From: Anaerohalosphaeraceae bacterium
GTDB lineage: Bacteria > Planctomycetota > Phycisphaerae > Sedimentisphaerales > Anaerohalosphaeraceae
Assembly (NCBI GenBank): GCA_035378985.1
Contig: DAOSUR010000008.1
Span: 1 to 64,000 of the forward strand
Length of the DNA stretch: 64,000 bases
Reading direction: 5' to 3'
Below are positions 54,646 to 63,300 of the stretch, piece by piece. The position numbers were made by a program, and so were the translations under genes. Every line of letters begins with the position of its first letter. Positions within the stretch are counted from its first letter, which is position 1. The notes below the pieces were generated by a model, which searched no databases, had not been told where the DNA came from, and saw only the letters and a program-made list of their open reading frames with translations.

Positions 54646-55704
54646 ATGAACCTCTTGTCCTCCATCAGACCAATCAGCCGGGCGGCACGGGGAGTTGTCT
54701 GTCTGACCGCCGGTCTTCTCTGCGGATGCGGAACCCTTCCGAAGGGGGAGTATATGGCGCTGGATTTCGAGGCATCCCCCTCTGTCCGCTACCGGTTTGT
54801 CTCTTCCCGGGAAGTCCGAATTGAGCTGACCAGCAGCTCCGCCGGCAAAAAAGAAGACTCTAAGCTGGCCAATGAGTCGATTGAAATGGTCTTTGGCATC
54901 CGGCCGCTGGAGGCAAACCCCTACGGCCTTTCAACTGTGGAGTTTACCTGTGAATCCGTAGAGACCAAACGAACCACCTTTTCAGGAAAACCGGCCCCCG
55001 CCGATGCGATGCAGCATCTTCGTGGACGAACCTACACGCTGCAGGTCAGCCCGACCGGGCAGATTGAACTGACCGATTCCTTCCGGAACCTGCTTCGCGA
55101 AATCGGCCAAAAGAGTTTTGTTGAAAAGGGGGATTCCGCCCAGCGCATCAAAGACCCCGATATGATTCTGGACTGGCTGTTCTTCCAGTACACGCTGTGG
55201 GACCTGACGGCCTCCAATCCCAAGCCGCTTCGGGGCATCGCCCCCGGCTCCAGCTGGCAGAGCGAACAGTTCCTGCCCTGGCCTGTTCCGATTCAGAACC
55301 TGCCCAGCCGCATCATCACCTACACCGTCGAGAACATCGAAGACCGGCAGGGAGCAAAACTGGCTTCGGTCAGCACACGCTACCAGCTTCGCGAAAAGCC
55401 GCTGCTGAATTTCCCCCTGCCGTATGAAGGCAGCTATCAGATTCGCGGCTCGCTGTTTTCCGTTCTTCGCAGTTATCGCCACGAATCCCTGGAAGGCACA
55501 GGTCAGCTGGTTTTCAATCTCACGGACGGCCGGCTCGAATCCGCACAGGATGACTACACGCTTATTACGGCCGCAGACTTCATTCTCCCGCTGGGAGACA
55601 GTCTGCCGAAACTGACGGTTCGCCAGCATATCCGAATCGAACGTCTTTCAGACGACAACCCGCAAAACACGGCACAGACGGAAAAAAATGGCAGCGGACA
55701 GTAA
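54646..55704 (+). CDS. exported lipoprotein (second of a related pair)
   Basis: 352 residues from the ATG at 54646. A lipobox LLCGC lies near residue 28. The order of segments follows the preceding protein: a strand-rich front (VRYRFVSSREVRIELTSSS), LRGRTYTLQVSPTGQIELTDSF, then PGSSWQSEQFLPWP and a C-terminal LRSYRHESLEGTGQLVFNLTDGRLESAQ. It is probably a diverged paralogue. It starts 15 bases after its partner, and its last 17 bases overlap the HIT gene. Function unknown. Confidence 0.75.
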   Translation: MNLLSSIRPISRAARGVVCLTAGLLCGCGTLPKGEYMALDFEASPSVRYRFVSSREVRIELTSSSAGKKEDSKLANESIEMVFGIRPLEANPYGLSTVEFTCESVETKRTTFSGKPAPADAMQHLRGRTYTLQVSPTGQIELTDSFRNLLREIGQKSFVEKGDSAQRIKDPDMILDWLFFQYTLWDLTASNPKPLRGIAPGSSWQSEQFLPWPVPIQNLPSRIITYTVENIEDRQGAKLASVSTRYQLREKPLLNFPLPYEGSYQIRGSLFSVLRSYRHESLEGTGQLVFNLTDGRLESAQDDYTLITAADFILPLGDSLPKLTVRQHIRIERLSDDNPQNTAQTEKNGSGQ

Positions 55705-56203
55705 GAACCTCTGGGCCCCGTGGCGGATGCCCTACATTCAGGGCCTGCCCGAAAAAAGCCCCTGTTTTCTGTGCGACTATATCCGCACCCCGCAGCAGGA
55801 CCGGGACAATCTGGTTCTGTGGCGAACCGGGCGATGCATCGTCGTCTTTAACCGCTTTCCCTACAACAACGGCCATCTGCTGATTGCCCCCCTGCGGCAC
55901 ATCGCGACGCTGGAGGAGGCGAACAACGATGAACTGCTCGAGATGATGAAACTGATTCGTGAAAGCCAGAAGGTGCTCTCGCTGGCGATTCATCCACACG
56001 GCTTCAATATCGGAATGAACTTCGGACGCTGTGCCGGAGCGGGGCTGCCGGAGCATATGCATATCCATATCGTCCCCCGCTGGGACGGAGACACCAATTT
56101 TATGTCCGTCTGCAGCTCCACGAAGGTCATCAGCCAGAGCCTGTCCGAACTGTATGAGGAACTGACCCGCCTGTCGCGGGACCATCATCTGCCGAATCTG
56201 TAA
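55688..56203 (+). CDS. HIT-family nucleotide hydrolase/phosphorylase
   Basis: 171 residues. Starts with LWAPWRMPYIQG and a Cys pair (PCFLCDY) as in the Ap4A phosphorylase-like branch of HIT proteins; VFNRFPYNNGHLLIAPLRH and the catalytic histidine triad HMHIHIVPRW (near 122-131) follow. These enzymes act on dinucleoside polyphosphates or related AMP-linked substrates. It overlaps the lipoprotein gene by 17 bases and its stop directly precedes the dgt ATG. Confidence 0.93.
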   Translation: MAADSKNLWAPWRMPYIQGLPEKSPCFLCDYIRTPQQDRDNLVLWRTGRCIVVFNRFPYNNGHLLIAPLRHIATLEEANNDELLEMMKLIRESQKVLSLAIHPHGFNIGMNFGRCAGAGLPEHMHIHIVPRWDGDTNFMSVCSSTKVISQSLSELYEELTRLSRDHHLPNL

Positions 56204-57298
56204 ATGAGAACGCCGCCTGCACCGTATGCCGTCACGCCGCAAAACAGCCGCGGACGCCGGGTTCCGCAGCCGCCCCACCCCTACCGCGGCCCCTTCGAGC
56301 GGGACCGTGACCGGATTCTCCACAGTGCGGCCTTCCGCCGGCTTGAAGGCAAAACGCAGGTCTTCATGCCCGGTGTCAACGACCATTACCGCACGCGGAT
56401 GACCCACAGCATCGAGGTCGCCCAAATCGGACGCACTATCGCCCGGGCCCTCGGCCTGAACGAGGATTTGACCGAGGCGGTCTGTCTGGCTCACGACATC
56501 GGCCACAGCCCCTTCGGCCACACCGGCGAGCGGGTCTTAAATGAACGAATGGCCTCCTTCGGCGGCTTTGAACACAATCGCCAGGCCCTGCGGATTGTTG
56601 ATTTTCTCGAAACCCCCTATCCGGACTTTCGGGGACTGAATCTGATGTATGAAACCCGCCAGTCCCTCGCGGGCCATCAGGGGCCGTATGACCACGGCGT
56701 CTGTGCGGAATTTCCCGAACCGGTCTGCTGTCTGGAGGGGCAGACAGCCAATCTGGCCGACCGCATCGCCTACAACTGCCACGACCTGGAAGACGGCATC
56801 CGCGCCCGGCTGATCGAAGAAGAGCAGGCCTGCCGCTGTGCCCTGTTCCGAGACGCACAGGAGCAAATCCGGGCCGAGACAATCGACGATTTTGTCATCC
56901 GGCGAACCCGCACCGCTAAGGCCATTCTGGACCGGCTTGTCGGAGATGTGATTGAAACCAGCCGCCGGGCCCTTCAGGAAGCCCGCATCGGCTCCCTCGA
57001 AGAAGTCTATCAATACGGACAGCCGCTGATTCAGCTCCGCAAATCCACACAGGCCCAGCTGGAGGAATTGGAAGATTTTCTGATGCGGCGGCTGTATTCC
57101 CATCCACATCTGAAAGCGGTGGACAGTCAGATTGAACAATGGCTCAATGACCTGTTCGACCGGCTGTGCGGGCAGCCCGAACAGATGCCCCGCTACTTTC
57201 GAAACCTGATTGAAAGCGAAGGCCTTCAGCGGACGGTCTGCGATTACATCGCCGGTATGACCGACCGGTATGCCCTGTCCCTGCTGGAAAAAGTTTGA
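56204..57298 (+). CDS. dgt: dGTP triphosphohydrolase-like HD protein
   Basis: 364 residues. HD-domain motifs are complete: RTRMTHSIEVAQIGRTIA (H near residue 67), CLAHDIGHSPFGHTGE (HD near 97) and GGFEHNRQALRI. DRIAYNCHDLEDGIRA supplies the later aspartate. Such enzymes split dNTPs to nucleoside and triphosphate. The ATG follows the HIT stop codon with no gap. Length agrees with the shorter dgt branch. Confidence 0.93.
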   Translation: MRTPPAPYAVTPQNSRGRRVPQPPHPYRGPFERDRDRILHSAAFRRLEGKTQVFMPGVNDHYRTRMTHSIEVAQIGRTIARALGLNEDLTEAVCLAHDIGHSPFGHTGERVLNERMASFGGFEHNRQALRIVDFLETPYPDFRGLNLMYETRQSLAGHQGPYDHGVCAEFPEPVCCLEGQTANLADRIAYNCHDLEDGIRARLIEEEQACRCALFRDAQEQIRAETIDDFVIRRTRTAKAILDRLVGDVIETSRRALQEARIGSLEEVYQYGQPLIQLRKSTQAQLEELEDFLMRRLYSHPHLKAVDSQIEQWLNDLFDRLCGQPEQMPRYFRNLIESEGLQRTVCDYIAGMTDRYALSLLEKV

Positions 57299-57329
57299 GC
57301 CCTCTGTTTTGAGAGAGCGTAGGAAAGTT

Positions 57330-57809
57330 ATGAAAGAATGGTTTGCGACAAGTTTTGGACTCGGTCGGCTTCCCGCCGCTCCGGGCACCTTCGGCTCTCT
57401 GCCGCCGGTGATTCTCTATCAGGGATTCGGTTTTCTTTGGCCCGCCGCCAATGCTTATGCGATGGCGGCGGTAACCATCCTGTTCAGCTGGTTTTGTGTG
57501 CAGTTTGCGCCGGCGGTCATCCGCCGCACCGGACAAAGCGACCCGCGCGAGGTAGTCGCTGATGAAACGGCCGGCCAGGCCCTCACCCTGCTGGCGATTG
57601 CCCTGATGGGGCCCTCCCATATCTGCAATACGGCCGTGCTGGGTTTTGTCCTCTTTCGTCTTTTTGACATCATTAAACCCTGGCCGATTCGCAAATTCGA
57701 AACCCTCCCGGCCGGCTGGGGCATCCTGACCGATGACCTGGCCGCAGGCCTGTATGCCGCCGCTCTTGCCTTCCTTGCCATCCGCCTCCTTCCCGCCCTC
57801 TTCGGATAA
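57330..57809 (+). CDS. pgpA: phosphatidylglycerophosphatase A
   Basis: Membrane enzyme of phosphatidylglycerol synthesis. 159 residues from the ATG at 57330, with AGGAAAG upstream; the frame opens earlier inside dgt without similarity. GLGRLPAAPGTFGSLPPV, VVADETAGQ and FRLFDIIKPWPIRKFETLPAGWGILTDDLAAG are the family blocks with the acidic active-site residues. About four membrane segments. Confidence 0.93.
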   Translation: MKEWFATSFGLGRLPAAPGTFGSLPPVILYQGFGFLWPAANAYAMAAVTILFSWFCVQFAPAVIRRTGQSDPREVVADETAGQALTLLAIALMGPSHICNTAVLGFVLFRLFDIIKPWPIRKFETLPAGWGILTDDLAAGLYAAALAFLAIRLLPALFG

Positions 57810-57915
57810 GAAATAAAACACACCCTTCCGGTTGTATTCCTGTATTCTTTTATTGCACCCCCAAAAAGTCGAAAATTCGGGCAATTTATGCCCCTTTTAA
57901 AGAAAAAAAAATGAC

Positions 57916-57945
57916 TTGGCAAAAATTTCCGTTTCCTTTTGTAAT
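57916..57945 (+). promoter_or_regulatory. weak candidate promoter of the kinase-like gene
   Basis: TTGGCA (57916-57921), 18-base spacer, TGTAAT (57940-57945), in an A/T-rich stretch 71 bases before the ATG. Confidence 0.35.
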
Positions 57946-58016
57946 TTGCCGATATATTTAGTCGATAGTTTGTAGATTGAGAGAGGACTTATTCCAAGAA
58001 AGTACTAAATTCGGAT

Positions 58017-60575
58017 ATGGAAAGTGCACATTCTTTGGAAATAATACAACGGCTTCAGGAGGCCTTTCGTCAACTGGGGCTGCACCGCCCGATGAAGGTC
58101 AGCCGGTATGAGCCGGGCACACAGCTGCAATACACAATCACCCCTTTGCCGGCGCGCGGCACGGTCCAGGTGCGGGTTCAGATTGAGCGGTTTGTCGGCG
58201 GCGGCTTCGCCGGACAGGTCTATCAGATCCGTCTGCTGGAAATTGTCGAGAACGGACAGCCCGTCCAGGAGTTTGCGGGTCTGAATACAAACAATCTTTA
58301 CGCAATGAAAATCTTAATTCCCCCTTCCGGGGCGGGCCGACTCTTTCGCGACCTTTTGTATGCGGTCGGGTTTCAGGGACCGTTTCAGCCGCAGGTCAAT
58401 CCGGCGGCGGCCCGGGCCGGGGCCCTCTGGCAGACATTCATCCGTCAGGCGGCCGCCGAACGATTTGGGGATACCGAATGCGTCAACGAGATTTACGCCA
58501 CGTTCACGGACCCCGTGCTGGGCAGCTGCGGCGAAATCAGCCGCTGGATTGACGGACGGACCTGGCGTCTGGAGGTGGACGACCGGCTGGACCTGCTGCG
58601 GCTGTGGCGCAAAGGACGACTGCTTTCCAGCGAACAGCTCGGCTCGCCGGAGTATCGGGCCAAGTATGTTTTTATGCACGAATTTGTCCGGCTGCTTTAT
58701 GAGATGGGCGCATACGAATTCGCCCGTCAATATGAGTGGAGCACCTGCAAAAGCCAGCCGAACTGCCTGAAGCGTCTGGAAACCAACAACGACCCGCAGG
58801 CCGGTCTGGTCGCAGTGGATTTCCGGGCGGGCTTGACCCTTTTGCCCTTCCTGCCGATGAGCCCGGGAGATTTCAAACTCATCGCCAAAGGCATTGCCCG
58901 CGGCTCGCTGGTTCAATTTGACCGGGGAGATTTGGCCAAACTGGAACGGTATATCCGCGAACATCCGCAAGCGTTTGCCTCCATGCCCTATAAAGACCAG
59001 ATGCTGCGGGAACTGAAGGAATGCGAGGAGATTTACCGCAATTCGATTCCGGATCTTACACACAATCATATCCGGCTTCTGACGGACGGGCGGCTGTGGA
59101 GCACCATTTTATCCAGCGCCGTGACGGGCTGGCGGGTTCGCGGCCAGATGGATGCGCAGCACGAAACGGTCCTGCGGGGCTGTGCGGGCAAGACGCTTTT
59201 GTTCTGGATGCTCGGCCTTCTGCCGCTGCTGGGACGCGTCTTGCGGAAGGCCTGGGGACGGCCTGACTGGCGCTCGCATTATCTTGCAATCCTGAGCAGT
59301 CCGGCGTATCTGGGCCGAGCCGTCATCGGCAAAATCTACGAGATGCTGATCGGCTGGCACCGCAAAGGACGCCTGAGCGAAAAACAAGTCGAGGCGATTC
59401 TGAGAAGCCCCTGGCGGTTTTGGCTGCATCTGCCGCCGGCGATTCTTCCGGCCGGGCTCCACCGCTTTTTAACGGACAAACAAGTCTTTCTCGCCCGGCT
59501 TCATTCTCTGTTTGTCCGGCCGTTCCAATTGTACTTTAAGCGCGAGCTGCGGGAACAGTGGCTGCGGGATATGATACAGGAAGGGCAGAAAAAACAAATC
59601 CTCAGCGATGAAGATGCCGCCCTCATCCTTTCCCAGCTCAAAGAGCCGTTTATTCAGCGGTATCTGATATGCCTGGTCCTGCATCTGCTGACTCTGCCGC
59701 TGACACAACTGGTATCATTGACCGTAGGGGCCGTTTATTATTTTACCCATCCGGAAGTCCCCGCTGAGCAGCGGGCGGTCGTGGTGGGAGGAATTCTGTT
59801 ATTCTTTCAGGTATTCCCGATTTCACCGGGTTCATTCGCCCGGGGGCTGATTACAACCATTATGGCCATTCACGACCGAAGCTTCAAAGATTACAATATC
59901 GCCCTGTTCCTGAGTTATTTTAAGTATGTAGGATATCTGGCCTTCCCGATTCAGATGACATATCGCTATCCGGCCCTGGCACGCTTTATGGCGGCCCACT
60001 GGGCGACGGATGCCGTACATATTGTACCGGTGTTCGGGGAGCGCGGGGCCCTGCTGGAACACGGCATCTTTCGGCTTTTTTACAACTGGCCGCTGACGAT
60101 TCGGCGCCGAATGTCCCAAATCGCTCAGATGCGTCTCGGACTTCGACCCCGCCTTTGGCCCGCCGCAGCCGTTTTTCTCGTCGCCGCCGCGGCCATGACG
60201 GTTTGCCACATCCTGTACTACAAATCGACGCAGACTCTCCCCGCCAAAGAAAACATTTGGTACCTGAAACCCCTGCTGTGTCTGGCTGTTCTGATACCGG
60301 CGGCCGCCGGATGGATTGCCTCCCGTTTTGCCGGCGGTCTGGTCCGAAGCAAACGAATCGCCGCCGCCGCATTCGGCGGGCTGGCCGCCGCGGCACTCTA
60401 TTCGCTCGGAACCTTTGTGCTTGAACAGAGCTGGGAACTGCCGGAAAAATCGGCTCTGCTGATTCCGCTGCTGTGGCGGGAATTTGTCTTTACGCTCACG
60501 GCTGTATTGGGAGCCGCCGCCGCGGAAATTACCGAGCCGTCTCCCGATATAACATCTTTTGTAAAAAAAGATTAA
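58017..60575 (+). CDS. large membrane protein with kinase-like N-terminal domain
   Basis: 852 residues, no named family recognised. Residues 61-69 (GGGFAGQVY) look like a kinase glycine-rich loop, and YAMKIL (95-100) like the VAIK strand with Lys98. A helix with E172-S-R follows. QYEWSTCKSQPNCLKR (238-253), with Asn249, could be a catalytic-loop analogue, and VAVDFRAG (265-272), with Asp268, a DFG analogue, as in ABC1/aminoglycoside-kinase-like folds (inference). The remaining 450 residues hold about six or seven hydrophobic segments, notably at 555-590, 605-640 and four in the last 150 residues. It stands alone between pgpA and two unknown genes. Confidence 0.72.
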   Translation: MESAHSLEIIQRLQEAFRQLGLHRPMKVSRYEPGTQLQYTITPLPARGTVQVRVQIERFVGGGFAGQVYQIRLLEIVENGQPVQEFAGLNTNNLYAMKILIPPSGAGRLFRDLLYAVGFQGPFQPQVNPAAARAGALWQTFIRQAAAERFGDTECVNEIYATFTDPVLGSCGEISRWIDGRTWRLEVDDRLDLLRLWRKGRLLSSEQLGSPEYRAKYVFMHEFVRLLYEMGAYEFARQYEWSTCKSQPNCLKRLETNNDPQAGLVAVDFRAGLTLLPFLPMSPGDFKLIAKGIARGSLVQFDRGDLAKLERYIREHPQAFASMPYKDQMLRELKECEEIYRNSIPDLTHNHIRLLTDGRLWSTILSSAVTGWRVRGQMDAQHETVLRGCAGKTLLFWMLGLLPLLGRVLRKAWGRPDWRSHYLAILSSPAYLGRAVIGKIYEMLIGWHRKGRLSEKQVEAILRSPWRFWLHLPPAILPAGLHRFLTDKQVFLARLHSLFVRPFQLYFKRELREQWLRDMIQEGQKKQILSDEDAALILSQLKEPFIQRYLICLVLHLLTLPLTQLVSLTVGAVYYFTHPEVPAEQRAVVVGGILLFFQVFPISPGSFARGLITTIMAIHDRSFKDYNIALFLSYFKYVGYLAFPIQMTYRYPALARFMAAHWATDAVHIVPVFGERGALLEHGIFRLFYNWPLTIRRRMSQIAQMRLGLRPRLWPAAAVFLVAAAAMTVCHILYYKSTQTLPAKENIWYLKPLLCLAVLIPAAAGWIASRFAGGLVRSKRIAAAAFGGLAAAALYSLGTFVLEQSWELPEKSALLIPLLWREFVFTLTAVLGAAAAEITEPSPDITSFVKKD

Positions 60576-60723
60576 ACCCCACCCAGGAAAACCGCTCGGT
60601 TTTATCGGCTTTGCATCTATTTTTCATCTGGATTTATTGGACAAGCACTTGTAAAATACCTGCGTTTGTGTGAAAATCTCTTTGGTTTGAAATGCCAAAT
60701 TGCGATTTTGGAGTTGAAAAAGA

Positions 60724-61473
60724 ATGAAGAATCCTTTTGGGTCGTTTTGCGACGGCCTGTTTTTGGACATGTGCGTTACCACGCAGATGAAGCTGCCGCG
60801 CCAGCGGGAAACCGTGCTGGCGTTTTTTGAGCGGATTCAGAAGCGATTTCCCACCCTGCATCAGTTTTCCCGCCGGGAGCAGGGAGAATTGATTCTCGAA
60901 GAAGAAATTGAAGGACGACGATTCCGCTGGGTAGCGATGGAAACTCAGCGTCTGTCCGCCGGCTGCGCAGACCCGGACGATTTCGAGCAGGCCTACGAAC
61001 TCCAGCGGGAAGTCATCGAGATTATGCCCTATATGCTGGGCATCAGCCCGCTGGACATCGAGTCCCTCGATGTGACCTTTACAATGGATTTCGACTATCA
61101 GGGCAACCACGATGAGGTGATTGCGGAGGCCCTGCTGGGCAATTCGAGTTTGAGCAGTTTCTTTGAAATCCCGGGGGCCAAGGTTGTCAGCTGCTGTCCA
61201 AATCTGATTGCAGCCCTGACACCGGACGGCTCTCTGCAGGCACGGATTGCAATGGAATCCCGCAGCGGACTCTTTGAACGCAATGACAAAGGGAAACTGG
61301 AAGAGCCGATCAGTCTCTACTTTACCGTTCGCCGCTATCCTTCTGGACAGGCGGAATGGACGACTGCGGAAGCGTTTACGCAGCAATGCCGCATCGCCGA
61401 ACACCTGATGTTTGAGCGGATTATTCCCCATTTTGCCCGGCCGCTGAGCAATGCCATATCCCAGAGACGATAA
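60724..61473 (+). CDS. conserved-looking protein of unknown function
   Basis: 249 residues, soluble, no motif I know. It has a pair of adjacent cysteines (VVSCCPNL) and an acidic middle (VTFTMDFDYQGNHDEVIAEALL). There is no signal peptide. Composition and codon use match the flanking genes. It is followed after 32 bases by a small membrane-protein gene and may form a pair with it. Confidence 0.7.
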   Translation: MKNPFGSFCDGLFLDMCVTTQMKLPRQRETVLAFFERIQKRFPTLHQFSRREQGELILEEEIEGRRFRWVAMETQRLSAGCADPDDFEQAYELQREVIEIMPYMLGISPLDIESLDVTFTMDFDYQGNHDEVIAEALLGNSSLSSFFEIPGAKVVSCCPNLIAALTPDGSLQARIAMESRSGLFERNDKGKLEEPISLYFTVRRYPSGQAEWTTAEAFTQQCRIAEHLMFERIIPHFARPLSNAISQRR

Positions 61474-61505
61474 CAGTTCCTTCATCTGAAAGCGAGGTGT
61501 CATCG

Positions 61506-61988
61506 ATGGCGGTGATTGAGGCCCCCTTCAGCCGGTATAAAGTGAAAAATTACCTGATTGTGATGTGGATTCTGCTCGGGGCGGCGGCCATGTTCGCCTA
61601 CGACGGCTATCTGAGCCGCTATGAATGGTCGGGCCGCTATTCCTTTTACAAAAAACACGTCGTGGACAACGGCGGCGTGCCGGATTCGGATATGAAGTTC
61701 AATATGTACAGCCCGCCGTTTCTTCTGGCGGGCGCCGCTGCGGCTGCCTTTTTCTATGTCCGCTCCAAAAACAGAAAACTGACGGCGGACGAAACCGCCC
61801 TCCGGACAGAAACGGCCTCCATCCCCTATGAAGCCATTGAAAGCATCGACAAAACCCATTTCGACAAGAAGGGGTTTTTCACAATCATCTATCAGGAAAA
61901 CGGTCAGAAGCGGCAGTTGACGCTCTCGGACCGCAATTATGACAATCTGGGGGCCCTGCTGGACCTTCTGGTCAGCAAACTCATGTAA
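61506..61988 (+). CDS. small two-segment membrane protein
   Basis: 160 residues from the ATG at 61506, with GAGGTG upstream. Membrane segments lie near 17-35 (YLIVMWILLGAAAMFAY) and 70-85 (FLLAGAAAAAFFYV). The C-terminal 70 residues form a soluble domain like a PH- or YcxB-type fold: LTADETALRTETASIPYEAIESIDKTHFDKKGFFTIIYQENGQKRQLTLSDRNYDN. Function unknown. It is 28 bases before purA and may be co-transcribed with it. Confidence 0.73.
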   Translation: MAVIEAPFSRYKVKNYLIVMWILLGAAAMFAYDGYLSRYEWSGRYSFYKKHVVDNGGVPDSDMKFNMYSPPFLLAGAAAAAFFYVRSKNRKLTADETALRTETASIPYEAIESIDKTHFDKKGFFTIIYQENGQKRQLTLSDRNYDNLGALLDLLVSKLM

Positions 61989-62016
61989 AGGAAATCTGGA
62001 AAGGAAGACTGGGCGG

Positions 62017-63300
62017 ATGAATTGCTGTATTGCAGGTTTGCAGTGGGGCGATGAGGGCAAAGGAAAGGTTGTCGATATTCTTGCTGAACAGAGCGACTTG
62101 GTGGTCCGCTACAACGGGGGAGCCAATGCAGGCCACACGGTGATTATCGGCGACCAGCGGTTCGCCCTGCATTTGCTGCCCAGTGGTGCGGTTCGCCCGG
62201 GCTGCCGCTGTGTGATCGCTAACGGCGTCGTCGTGGACCCGGCGGTGCTGATGGAGGAAATCCGCGGTCTGCAGGAACGGGGAATTTCTCTGCAGGGGCG
62301 GCTGTTTATCAGCGAAAACGCCCACGTTGTTTTGGACTATCACAAACTCGAAGACCGGCTCCGGGAGGAGGCTCTCGGCAAAAACAAAATCGGCACGACC
62401 GCCCGCGGCATCGGCCCCTGCTATGCCGACAAAGTCGGACGCAGTTATGCCGTCCGGATGGCGGATTTTCGCAGACCGGAGGAACTGAAGGAAAAACTGC
62501 GGAAAATCATCTCCTACAAAAATAAACTGTTCAGCACACTCTACAATGCCCCGCCGCTGGATGCAGACGCCGTCTTTGAAAAATGCATGAGCTGGCGGAC
62601 CGCCGTTCTGCCCTGCATTACCAACACCACCCAGCTGCTCTTTGAAGCCATCGACAAACGGCAATCCATCCTGTTCGAAGGGGCGCAGGGCTCTCTGCTG
62701 GATTTGGACCACGGGACCTTTCCCTACGTCACCAGTTCCAATGCCAGTCCGCTGGGACTGGGACCGGGCTGCGGGATACCGGCCCGCTATGTGGACCGAT
62801 TCATCGGAGTCGCCAAGGCCTACTCCACCCGCGTAGGAGGCGGGCCGTTTCCGACCGAACAGAATAATGAAATCGGCCAGTATATTCGGGAAAAAGGGCA
62901 CGAATACGGCACAACGACCGGTCGTCCCCGCCGGTGCGGCTGGTTTGATGCCGTGGCGGTCTCCTACACAGTCCGACTGGGAGGCATTACCGAAGCGGCA
63001 ATGATGCATCTGGACACACTGGCGGGTCTGGAAGAGGTCAAAATCTGCCGTGCTTATCGAATCGGCGGTCAGGAAACCACATTCTTCCCCGGCGACAGTC
63101 GGGACCTGGAGGCCGCCGAATGCGTTTACGAAACCCTCGAGGGCTGGAAGGAGGATTTATCCGGAATTGAACACTATTCAGACCTGCCGGCCTCGGCACG
63201 ACGATACGTGGAAACGGTCGAAAAACGAATTGGGATTCCGATTACGATGCTCGGTGTCGGGCCCCAGCGAAGCCAGGTCATTTACCGCAAACCTTTATGA
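62017..63300 (+). CDS. purA: adenylosuccinate synthetase
   Basis: First committed step of AMP synthesis: IMP + aspartate + GTP. 427 residues from the ATG at 62017 (MNCCIAGLQWGDEGKGKVVD); the frame opens earlier inside the preceding gene. GDEGKGKVVD, NGGANAGHTV, GTTARGIGPCYADK, EGAQGSLLDLDHGTFPYVTSS and TTTGRPRRCGWFD are all present. The stop overlaps the uppS start as ATGA. Confidence 0.98.
   Translation: MNCCIAGLQWGDEGKGKVVDILAEQSDLVVRYNGGANAGHTVIIGDQRFALHLLPSGAVRPGCRCVIANGVVVDPAVLMEEIRGLQERGISLQGRLFISENAHVVLDYHKLEDRLREEALGKNKIGTTARGIGPCYADKVGRSYAVRMADFRRPEELKEKLRKIISYKNKLFSTLYNAPPLDADAVFEKCMSWRTAVLPCITNTTQLLFEAIDKRQSILFEGAQGSLLDLDHGTFPYVTSSNASPLGLGPGCGIPARYVDRFIGVAKAYSTRVGGGPFPTEQNNEIGQYIREKGHEYGTTTGRPRRCGWFDAVAVSYTVRLGGITEAAMMHLDTLAGLEEVKICRAYRIGGQETTFFPGDSRDLEAAECVYETLEGWKEDLSGIEHYSDLPASARRYVETVEKRIGIPITMLGVGPQRSQVIYRKPL

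Noticed and set aside
60588..60603. Hairpin AAAACC/GGTTTT after the kinase-like gene, considered as a terminator
   Set aside because: Stem is short and A/T-rich with no T-run after it.
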